This document shows, one piece after another, positions 8,089-14,341 of a stretch of DNA of 64,000 bases. Source of the DNA: Planctomycetaceae bacterium (GTDB lineage: Bacteria > Planctomycetota > Planctomycetia > Planctomycetales > Planctomycetaceae). The stretch is taken from NCBI GenBank assembly GCA_021732845.1, contig JAKFUF010000080.1, forward strand, positions 1-64,000, written 5' to 3'. The first letter of the stretch is position 1. Each line of letters begins with the position of its first letter. The notes under the pieces are model-generated. The model ran no database searches and had not been told where the DNA came from. It worked only from the letters and a program-made list of their open reading frames with translations. The translations under genes and the position numbers were made by a program.

Positions 8089-8937
8089 ATGGAACCGTGG
8101 CCGATTGGGGTTTTCGCGTCTGTTGACGCGGGGCTGGGCGTGCATCTGGATGTGGCACAGGAACTGGGGATCCACACGGTCCAGTTGCATGCGCCGCATG
8201 TCGAAAGCCGGTCGAAGGCGGCCGCGGATGCGTTTCTAGCCCGCTGCAAGGCGGCCGGGATTGCGGTTTCGGTCGTCTTCGGTGGCTTCCACGGCGAGAG
8301 CTACGCGGACATCGCCACGACGGCACGGACCGTGGGGCTGGTGCCCAAGGAAACTCGGGCCGCACGGCTCGCGGAAATGACTGAAATCTCGGATTTCGCC
8401 GCACTCCTTGGCTGCGGGGCCGTCGGGCTCCATATCGGATTTGTGCCCCAGGACACCGCCAGCGAAGACTACCGGAACCTGGTAAGCGCCACGCGTGACC
8501 TGCTGGATCATGTGAACGGCAACGGTCAGACCCTCAACCTGGAAACCGGTCAGGAGAGCGCCGAGCACCTGCTGGAGTTCATCCATGCGGTGAACAGGGA
8601 CAACTTGTTCATCAACTTCGACCCCGCCAACATGATCCTGTACGGCTCGGGCGAACCGATTGATGCCCTGAAGAAGGTGGGGAAATACGTCCGCAGTGTC
8701 CACTGCAAGGACGCCAAGTGGGCCACGCAGAACCGCGGCGTCGACTGGGGTTGCGAAGTCGCCCTGGGCCAGGGGGATGTGGGCATGGAAACCTACCTGC
8801 GGACGCTGAAGGATCTGGGCTACACCGGACCGCTCACCATCGAGCGCGAGATCGCCCATGACCGCGAGCAGCAGAAAAAGGACATCGGTGCCGCGGTGAA
8901 ACTGCTCACGGACTTGCGGACAAAGATCTGGGGCTGA
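8089..8937 (+). CDS. Sugar phosphate isomerase/epimerase (xylose-isomerase-like TIM barrel)
   Basis: Predicted 282 aa, the usual length for the AP-endonuclease-2-like TIM-barrel family. The barrel strands carry the expected metal ligands: Glu152 in LNLETGQE, Asp178 in INFDPANM, His205 in SVHCKDAK and Glu252 in TIEREI. GHIGFV-like strand GLHIGFVP (113-120) also fits. Members isomerise or epimerise sugars or inositol derivatives, and planctomycetes carry many paralogues, so the substrate is open. ATG 8089 is preceded by an AGG-rich stretch (GGAAAGGCAGG) ending 4 bp before it. The gene stands alone after the relic region. A small membrane protein follows 70 bp downstream. Confidence 0.92.
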   Translation: MEPWPIGVFASVDAGLGVHLDVAQELGIHTVQLHAPHVESRSKAAADAFLARCKAAGIAVSVVFGGFHGESYADIATTARTVGLVPKETRAARLAEMTEISDFAALLGCGAVGLHIGFVPQDTASEDYRNLVSATRDLLDHVNGNGQTLNLETGQESAEHLLEFIHAVNRDNLFINFDPANMILYGSGEPIDALKKVGKYVRSVHCKDAKWATQNRGVDWGCEVALGQGDVGMETYLRTLKDLGYTGPLTIEREIAHDREQQKKDIGAAVKLLTDLRTKIWG

Positions 8938-9006
8938 TGGGGCCATGGATATTGACCTCGCGCAGGCCAAGATGAGTGCGAACGATTCCGGCGACCGGAG
9001 GGTGGC

Positions 9007-9405
9007 ATGTCGCATTCTGGAGACCAAGATCAAACACCATCGCGAGTGCTTCGGTTCTTGATCCTGAGCGGAGGCATCGCAGCATCGCTCGTTGTGTATA
9101 GAAACCGGTTGTGGCCGCAGGGTCCGGAGCGAGAGATTCTTGGCGCACTCATTTTAGTCGGCTTTGTCGTTTATCCCGTCAAATTCCTGTCAAACTGCCG
9201 TCAGTGGAGAGTTCCTGGCTGGCCAGCGTGGCCTGTTTACATCGTTGGTGCGTTGCTCGGATTTGCCGCGGGAACTGGCATTGAGGCTTTCATCGGAGTC
9301 ACTCCCAATGTGATTAGCGTGGGAATCTGGGGAGTTGTCGGGCTCTTCGTGGCAAGCGACCAAGTTGCCCGGCCCCACACGAAAACGGGAGAAAGCACTG
9401 CTTGA
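9007..9405 (+). CDS. Small membrane protein, unknown function
   Basis: I do not recognise this 132-aa protein. It has about four hydrophobic segments (roughly residues 16-31, 43-57, 74-92 and 98-116), a polar N-terminus and a polar C-terminal tail rich in Lys and Thr, so it is probably an inner-membrane protein. The ATG is at 9007, after a GA-rich stretch (CCGGAGGGTGGC) that provides a GGAGG about 6 bp upstream. Its stop at 9403-9405 lies 13 bp before the start proposed for the YggS-family gene, which suggests co-transcription. No motif indicates a function. Confidence 0.6.
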   Translation: MSHSGDQDQTPSRVLRFLILSGGIAASLVVYRNRLWPQGPEREILGALILVGFVVYPVKFLSNCRQWRVPGWPAWPVYIVGALLGFAAGTGIEAFIGVTPNVISVGIWGVVGLFVASDQVARPHTKTGESTA

Positions 9406-9418
9406 CGACGGTTCAAAA

Positions 9419-10111
9419 TTGTCTGACTCCGCGCTCATCTCCGCGAATTTAGAACTGGTCCGATCGCGGATGGCAGCGGCCGCGCTCGGTGCCGGACGTA
9501 TACCCGACGACGTGACGCTGGTGGCGGTCACCAAGTATGCCCAGATGGATTGGGTGCAGGCTCTGGCCGAAATCGCCCCGAGTTCAGATTTCGGCGAAAG
9601 CCGACCGCAACAGTTGGCTGAGCGGGCGCAACTGCTGCCAGGCATCCGCTGGCACCTGATCGGCCCGTTGCAACGGAACAAGATCCGCAAAACGCTTCCC
9701 GTCGTCAGCCGTATCCATTCGGTCGACAGCCTCAAGCTCCTGCAGGACATCGAACGCATCGCGCTCGAGGAAGGTCTGCACCCGAAAGTTCTGCTGGAAA
9801 TCAACCTCGTGCAGGATCCGGCGAAGCACGGGTTCCACCGGGATCTGCTGCTCTCACACTTGGACGAGATCTGCAAGGTCCGATCCACGCAGGTTGTGGG
9901 CCTGATGACGATGGCGGCACATTCCGACAGCGGCGAGGACTCCCGTCCCACCTTTGCCGGATTGCGAGAATTGCGCGATGAACTCGCCCGCCGTTCACCC
10001 TGGCCATTGCCGGAACTGTCGATGGGGATGACCGGCGATTTTGAAGTCGCCATTGAGGAGGGCGCGACCCATGTGCGGATTGGCAGCGCCTTGTGGGATG
10101 GGTTGGAATGA
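9419..10111 (+). CDS. YggS/PROSC-family PLP homeostasis protein
   Basis: Predicted 230 aa with the fold-type III PLP motifs of the family. LVAVTKY at 34-40 holds the Lys (39) that forms the Schiff base. FGESRPQQL replaces the usual FGENxxQE. WHLIGPLQRNK, SVDS, GLMTM and the C-terminal SMGMTGDFEVAI, with HVRIGSALW, are all recognisable. Members buffer pyridoxal phosphate in the cytoplasm and have no known catalytic activity. No ATG precedes the conserved helix; the TTG at 9419, in SDSALISANLELVRSR, gives the standard N-terminus and lies 13 bp after the preceding stop. The frame is open back to 9335. The Asn-to-Ser change in the FGEN motif is a small deviation. Confidence 0.93.
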   Translation: MSDSALISANLELVRSRMAAAALGAGRIPDDVTLVAVTKYAQMDWVQALAEIAPSSDFGESRPQQLAERAQLLPGIRWHLIGPLQRNKIRKTLPVVSRIHSVDSLKLLQDIERIALEEGLHPKVLLEINLVQDPAKHGFHRDLLLSHLDEICKVRSTQVVGLMTMAAHSDSGEDSRPTFAGLRELRDELARRSPWPLPELSMGMTGDFEVAIEEGATHVRIGSALWDGLE

Positions 10112-10140
10112 GGACGGACCCGACCAGCGGGAATCTCAGA

Positions 10141-10357
10141 TCTGACGTGTCCGACAAAAGTTGATTTCAAATCTCAAATCTCAAATTTCACAGTCTGTCC
10201 GACCGCATCGAACGATCGGCCATGCCTCCACAGCGAAGTACGTAACTCTCGCCCGGAAGGCCAGATGTCGCGAAAAAATATTTTACTGTGAAATTTGAAA
10301 TCTGAAATTTGAAATTGCGTTGAAACCAACAAGTGGACTTTTGTCGGACACGTCAGA
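10141..10357. repeat. Nested inverted-repeat element, family A copy 1
   Basis: A perfect 21-bp inverted repeat forms the outer ends (10141-10161 and 10337-10357, CTGACGTGTCCGACAAAAGT and its complement). Inside it lies a second inverted repeat of AT-rich arms (10164-10194 and 10285-10316, built of TTTCAAATC/TTTGAAATC units ending at CACAGT/ACTGTG). The roughly 90-bp centre includes CGTAACTCTCGCCC. The inner 153-bp unit recurs at 58798-58949 with clear similarity across arms and centre, but there the outer 21-bp repeat is absent. The element has no open frame. It resembles a non-autonomous MITE-like element or a structured RNA. It lies just after the YggS gene. Confidence 0.8.
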
Positions 10358-10390
10358 TATCTGAAAACAGTCTTAATAAAGCGTTGGATG

Positions 10391-10470
10391 TGCAAGGGGA
10401 CAGGATCGGAAATGATGCGAGAGGATCAGAAAGGATGTGGTCCATGAAGACAGATCTCTCACTGATCCTC
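10391..10470. repeat. GGACAGGAT / AAAGGATG-type intergenic repeat, copy 1
   Basis: A purine-rich unit GGGGACAGGATCGG, then AGAGGATCAGAAAGGATG, partly complements CTGATCCTCTC at 10458-10480 and could form a hairpin. Similar units occur at 44508-44550 and, in the opposite orientation, at 62110-62160. It is not coding. It lies between the family A element and the transposase relic. Confidence 0.5.
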
Positions 10471-10484
10471 TCTTGGGAACGCCG

Positions 10485-10943
10485 CAACACACTTCGCCGA
10501 GAACGTCCACAAATGCCAGCGGCGGGTGTTTGGTCCCAAGGCGGAGGCGGGAACTGTCTGGGCCGACGAACTGGGCGACGGCTTCCTGGAGCAGGGGTTT
10601 GAGGCGGGCTTTGAAAAACTCCTGGCCTGGCAGAACACGCTGTCGCGCGGGAAGAAGAAGCTGGCCACCCGGCTCACCAACTACCTCTCCGATCGGCGGC
10701 ACATGCTCAACTTTCCCGAGTTCTGAAAGTGGGGGCTGGCAGATCGGCAGCGGCCCGACAGAAGCCCGCTGCAAGACCACCACCTACCGCCTCAAAGGCC
10801 CCGGCTGCCGCTGGAACATCGGCAACGCCCGCGCCATCGCCGCCCTCACAACCCTTCAAGACAGCGGACAGTGGCAACAATACTGGCAACTCCGCACCGA
10901 GCCTGCAGGTTAGGGCTGCCAGAATGTTTGGCCACACCCCTTT
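10485..10943 (+). pseudogene. Transposase C-terminal relic (ISKra4-like), frameshifted
   Basis: The first frame (about 10485-10726) reads THFAENVHKCQRRVFGPK and ends NYLSDRRHMLNFPEF followed by a stop. The neighbouring frame picks up at about 10735 with GWQIGSGPTEARCKTTTYRL, then GPGCRWNIGNARAIAAL, SGQWQQYWQL and a TAG at 10911-10913. The IGSGPTEA.CKT..RLKG.G.RW pattern is the C-terminal catalytic block of ISKra4-like DDE transposases. The frameshift and the missing N-terminal half show it is dead. The end from 10845 to 10942 recurs in reverse orientation at 44679-44776 with one mismatch, which marks a shared insertion-sequence end. It sits directly upstream of the tRNA-Glu promoter. Confidence 0.72.
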
Positions 10944-10964
10944 GCACTTTGCACTCAGCGCCGC

Positions 10965-10993
10965 TTGACATCTGCCGGCTGGTCCTGTAGAAA
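10965..10993 (+). promoter_or_regulatory. Sigma-70-type promoter for tRNA-Glu
   Basis: A consensus -35 box TTGACA (10965-10970) is followed, after exactly 17 bp, by a -10 box TAGAAA (10988-10993). Transcription would start at about 11000, 7 bp before the tRNA. The match and position are strong, although no experimental data are available. Confidence 0.8.
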
Positions 10994-11006
10994 TCAGTTT
11001 CACCCC

Positions 11007-11079
11007 GCCCCCATCGTCTAGAGGCCCAGGACCCCGGGTTCTCAGTCCGGTAACAGGGGTTCGAATCCCCTTGGGGGTA
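11007..11079 (+). tRNA. tRNA-Glu (anticodon CTC)
   Basis: All four arms fold. The acceptor is GCCCCCA paired with TGGGGGT (a G-U at the first pair), the D arm is GTCT/GGAC, and the anticodon stem is CCGGG/TCCGG with the 7-nt loop TTCTCAG giving anticodon CTC. The T arm is AGGGG TTCGAAT CCCCT. The D-loop AGAGGCCCA and the overall layout match bacterial tRNA-Glu. It decodes GAG. The 3' CCA is not encoded, since the gene ends at A11079 followed by CTG. A strong promoter lies upstream and a terminator hairpin directly downstream. Confidence 0.95.
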
Positions 11080-11082
11080 CTG

Positions 11083-11118
11083 TGCCTCGCCTGCTTTTCG
11101 CTGGTGAGGCATTTTTTG
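11083..11118 (+). terminator. Rho-independent terminator/attenuator between tRNA-Glu and coaX
   Basis: The stem GCCTCGCC pairs with GGTGAGGC around an 11-nt loop (one G-T pair) and is followed by ATTTTTTG. It lies 4 bp after tRNA-Glu. The coaX ATG at 11123 is only about 5 bp past the T run, so read-through at this hairpin would be needed for coaX to be expressed from the tRNA promoter. Confidence 0.8.
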
Positions 11119-11122
11119 TGTC

Positions 11123-11956
11123 ATGACCTATCTCCCCTTCAGCAGTTCCCCGTCAGAGTTTCCCCAAACTCGACAATTCTCATCCGCTGAGAGTTCCGTT
11201 CTGACGGTGGATTTCGGCAACAGCCAGGTGAAGTTCGGCTTGCTGCACACCAGGCCAGGGTTGTTGCCGGAACTCATCAGGGTCATCGCGGTCGATCAAG
11301 ATGCGCCAACGCCGTGGTCCGAACTGGAGCGCTGGGCGGCTGATTTTCCTGCGCCGTCAAGATGTCTCGCCGCGGGAGTCAATCCGCGGCGCTTGAAGGA
11401 CTTTTGCGAAGCGTGGCTGGCGTCATCACTGGCCAGGCAGTGGCCGCAACCGCAAAGTGTGACGCGTAAGGAGTTGCCGCTCGAAGTCGATGTCGATTTC
11501 CCTGACAAGGTGGGCATCGACCGGCTGCTCAACGCGGTTGCGACCAATTTTCTCCGGCAGCCCGGCGAACCTGTGATTGTCGTGAGTGCGGGAACCGCCA
11601 CCACGGTGGACCTGGTCAGCCCTGCCGGGGCATTTCTCGGTGGCTGCATTCTGCCGGGAATTCGATTGGGGGCTCTGGCCCTGCATCACTACACAGCCCT
11701 GCTGCCGCTGCTGGATGATGAGCCTTCGGGCGAGCCACGCCTGCCGGGGCGAAATACCGTGGAGGCGATGCGCAATGGACTGGTCTGGGGCCAGTTGGGT
11801 GCGGTGCGCGAACTGGTCGCCCGCTTGAGTGCTGTCGTGGAAGGCCAGCCAGCACTGATCTTTACCGGCGGCGCGGGGGAATGGCTGAGTTCCCAGTTCG
11901 CCTCCGCCCGCTACGAGGCTCACCTGCCTTTAAAGGGGTTGGCAAGCCTGTCGTAG
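11123..11956 (+). CDS. coaX: Type III pantothenate kinase
   Basis: Predicted 277 aa. The family motifs are present: LTVDFGNSQVKFGL (27-40) with the first catalytic Asp30, VGIDRLLNAVA near residue 133, SAGTATTVDLV near residue 155, and the GGCILPGIRL block. CoaX phosphorylates pantothenate at the start of coenzyme A synthesis in the cytoplasm, without the regulation by CoA seen in type I kinases. The ATG at 11123 starts only 5 bp beyond the tRNA-Glu terminator; the first 26 residues are not conserved. No other upstream start fits. It ends 30 bp before the convergent sigma-factor gene. GNS in place of the more common GNT is a conservative change. Confidence 0.95.
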   Translation: MTYLPFSSSPSEFPQTRQFSSAESSVLTVDFGNSQVKFGLLHTRPGLLPELIRVIAVDQDAPTPWSELERWAADFPAPSRCLAAGVNPRRLKDFCEAWLASSLARQWPQPQSVTRKELPLEVDVDFPDKVGIDRLLNAVATNFLRQPGEPVIVVSAGTATTVDLVSPAGAFLGGCILPGIRLGALALHHYTALLPLLDDEPSGEPRLPGRNTVEAMRNGLVWGQLGAVRELVARLSAVVEGQPALIFTGGAGEWLSSQFASARYEAHLPLKGLASLS

Positions 11957-11986
11957 CGTGTCGCTGAATCGACTGTCGGGCGAGGT

Positions 11987-12841
11987 TCACCCGTTCTCCA
12001 GGCCGTGGGCCAGCTTGCCGAGGGCTTCGCTCTCGATCTGTCGGACACGTTCGCGAGTCAGCCCGAGGCTTTCGCCAATTTCCTTGAGGGTCTTGGGTTC
12101 GGAATCATCGAGTCCAAACCGCAGCCGCAAAATCGTGGCTTCCCGTTGGTCCATTGTCTCCAGCATGCGGAAGACATGCTTGAGGTTGTCGTGTTCCAGC
12201 ATCTCCGATTCGGGACCTTTTGTCCGGTCGTCGGCGATCAGTTCGCCCAGGGACCAGCCCGAATCGTTGTGGTCGCTCTGGGGAGTCGTGTTGTAGAGCT
12301 GAATCGCCTTCTTGACGATTCCCAGCTTCTTCTTCGGCACGCCCAGTTCCACGGCAATTTCTTCGGCAGTGGCGGGCCGGCCGAGTTCATCGGTCAGCTT
12401 GGCGTTGGCCCGCCGCCACTTCGAGAGCAGTTCGACCATGTAGGCTGGAATACGGATCGTTTTGGCGGAGTTGACCAAGGCCCGCTTGATCGACTGCTTG
12501 ATCCAGTAGCTGGCATAAGTGCTGAAGCGGGTGTTCATGCCCGGATCGAAGCCCTCCACGGCGCGGAGCAGTCCGAGGTTGCCCTCCTCGATCAAATCCT
12601 GCAGTTGCAGCCCCTTGCCGGAGTAGCCCCGGGCGATGTTGACCACGAGCCGCAGGTTGGCGCGGACCATCCGGTCGCGGGCCTCCTTTTCGCCGTCCGA
12701 GATCCGATAGGAGAGCTCTTTCTCCTCATCGGCGCTCAGCAGCGCGGTCTCGTTGATTTCTCGCAGGTAGGTTTCCAAGGGACTTTGCACGGCAGAACCA
12801 TAACGGCGACGTGTCCCGGGGGCGTGAGTGGTCTTCGACAT
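11987..12841 (-). CDS. Sigma-70 family RNA polymerase sigma factor (RpoD/RpoS-like, lacking region 1.1)
   Basis: Predicted 284 aa. Region 1.2 reads ETYLREINETALLSADEE, and region 2 contains NLRLVVNIARGY, LIEEGNLGL and FSTYASYWIKQSI (-10 recognition). Region 3 follows, and region 4.2 ends with TLKEIGESLGLTRERVRQIE (-35 recognition). Region 1.1 is absent, so it is a short primary-like or group 2 factor, not the full-length housekeeping sigma of proteobacteria. ATG 12841 was chosen because it begins MSKTTHAPG just before region 1.2; the frame is open upstream to 12934. It is convergent with coaX and is separated from lgt by a 380-bp divergent intergenic region. Confidence 0.93.
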   Translation of the reverse strand: MSKTTHAPGTRRRYGSAVQSPLETYLREINETALLSADEEKELSYRISDGEKEARDRMVRANLRLVVNIARGYSGKGLQLQDLIEEGNLGLLRAVEGFDPGMNTRFSTYASYWIKQSIKRALVNSAKTIRIPAYMVELLSKWRRANAKLTDELGRPATAEEIAVELGVPKKKLGIVKKAIQLYNTTPQSDHNDSGWSLGELIADDRTKGPESEMLEHDNLKHVFRMLETMDQREATILRLRFGLDDSEPKTLKEIGESLGLTRERVRQIESEALGKLAHGLENG

Positions 12842-13223
12842 GGTCGGAAGCGGGCCAGGGTGTAAAGACGGAACCGTTGGATTCCATTCACGGCGGGATT
12901 TTCCAGTGTGCGGTTCGGCAAGTCCGATCGGCACTTAAGATTTATCGGATGGGCAGCGCGGCGAACCGTAACGGAATGGACAGCCTGGAAGGGCTCCATC
13001 CTGGAGTTTGCCGTCCGCGCTGGTTGTAACGGTCAATGGTGCGCGGACTTTTCAAAAGTTCGGAGATTCTTAAAGCCACGGACAATTCCGAAAACGCGGG
13101 ATGTGGCGGAGAATCCTGCCTCGCTTGCCCCAGCGGAAAATCCCCCTCGTCCTATTCCCGGCGAATTCATACGATTCAACCTGACCCCTGCCTTGTCGAA
13201 TCGCCGGACTCTGAAGAAGACCT
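12842..13223. other. Divergent intergenic region between the sigma factor and lgt
   Basis: This 382-bp stretch separates two divergent genes and should hold both promoters. I see no convincing -35/-10 pair, no long inverted repeat and no open frame with family similarity. GAAGA lies just before the lgt ATG. Confidence 0.4.
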
Positions 13224-14270
13224 ATGCGCTCCATTCTGTTCACCATCTCCTTGAACTGGTCGTTCAACACCCACGTGACCCTCTGGGCTCTGTGGGTGAC
13301 CGCAGGCGTTGCGGGCTGGCTGCTGAGCAGGACAAAACAGGGTGGAAAGGTCGTCCCCGGCCTCGTTGGCCCGTGGCTCATCGTCGGGGCGGGGCTGCTC
13401 ATTCTCCCGCAACTCGTTTCACGGGCACCACAGTTGGCGGCGATGGGCATTCATCTTCCGAAAGACACGCCCATCTTTGGCTTCGGCCTGATGCTTTTCA
13501 TGGCCTTTTATGCGTCCAGCATGTTTGCCCAATGGCGTTTCAGCCAGGAAGGGTACGACGGTGAGATGGCCTGGGACATCGCCATGTGGAGCATGCTGGC
13601 GGGTGTGGTCGGAGCGCGTGTGTGGCACGTCATTCAATACTGGAACAACTTCGCGGCCGGTCCGCCCGGCAAGCTGTTCGCCCTGTGGGATGGCGGACTC
13701 GTGTTCTATGGCGGACTGATTGGCGGCATGCTGGCGTTCGTGGCCTACTGCCGCGCGCGGAAGCTCGACCCGGTGGTCATCGCCGACATTGTCATCCCCT
13801 CACTGTTCATCGGGATGGGGTTCGGGCGCATCGGCTGTTTTCTCAACGGCTGCTGCTTCGGCGACCCCTGCCAGGTGCCATGGGCGGTGTCGTTTCCCGT
13901 CAACAGTCCGCCGTTCATCGACCAGGTGAAAACCGGCCTGCTCAGCGTCTCGGCAACCGGCAGTCTGCCGGTGCATCCCACTCAACTCTACAGTGCCTTC
14001 GACGCTTTCATCATGGCGGCCCTGACCTGGGCCTACTACCCGTACCGGACGCGCGTCAGCGATGTCGTGGTTCTGGCGTGGGCAGGACACGCGGTTACCC
14101 GATTCTGCCTTGAATTCCTCCGGGCCGATGAACAAGGCCAGTTCTCCACCAGCCTGACGATCTCCCAGTGGTTCAGCATTGGACTGCTGGCAGCCGCCGG
14201 CGTCTTCTGGGTCTGGACGCGGTTTGCCTATTCACCGCTGAAACGGCAGGAACCGGTGGGACAGGCTTGA
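13224..14270 (+). CDS. lgt: Prolipoprotein diacylglyceryl transferase
   Basis: Predicted 348 aa with about seven membrane segments. The Lgt signature is present as GRIGCFLNGCCFG at 201-213 (GRIGNFINGE in Escherichia coli), with the essential Arg and the Asn-Gly pair retained. HPTQLYSAF near residue 253 matches HPSQLYE, and the C-terminal block FCLEFLRADEQGQF is also typical. The enzyme transfers diacylglycerol from phosphatidylglycerol to the lipobox Cys in the inner membrane, the first step in lipoprotein maturation. Several lipoproteins in this window (the WD40 protein and the 192-aa protein) would be substrates. The start ATGCGCTCC follows a GAAGA motif. The gene is a single unit, convergent with the POTRA-type gene. 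Confidence 0.93.
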   Translation: MRSILFTISLNWSFNTHVTLWALWVTAGVAGWLLSRTKQGGKVVPGLVGPWLIVGAGLLILPQLVSRAPQLAAMGIHLPKDTPIFGFGLMLFMAFYASSMFAQWRFSQEGYDGEMAWDIAMWSMLAGVVGARVWHVIQYWNNFAAGPPGKLFALWDGGLVFYGGLIGGMLAFVAYCRARKLDPVVIADIVIPSLFIGMGFGRIGCFLNGCCFGDPCQVPWAVSFPVNSPPFIDQVKTGLLSVSATGSLPVHPTQLYSAFDAFIMAALTWAYYPYRTRVSDVVVLAWAGHAVTRFCLEFLRADEQGQFSTSLTISQWFSIGLLAAAGVFWVWTRFAYSPLKRQEPVGQA

Positions 14271-14341
14271 GCGAAGAGCGCTTCCCGCGACTCTGCCAAT
14301 CGCCAGCAACGGTGAAATGCGATTGAGGCTCGCGTCCCAAG

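Noticed and set aside
10391-10470. Short plus-strand frame over the GGACAGGAT repeat
   Set aside because: The translation has no family similarity, and the same purine-rich unit recurs elsewhere outside any gene.
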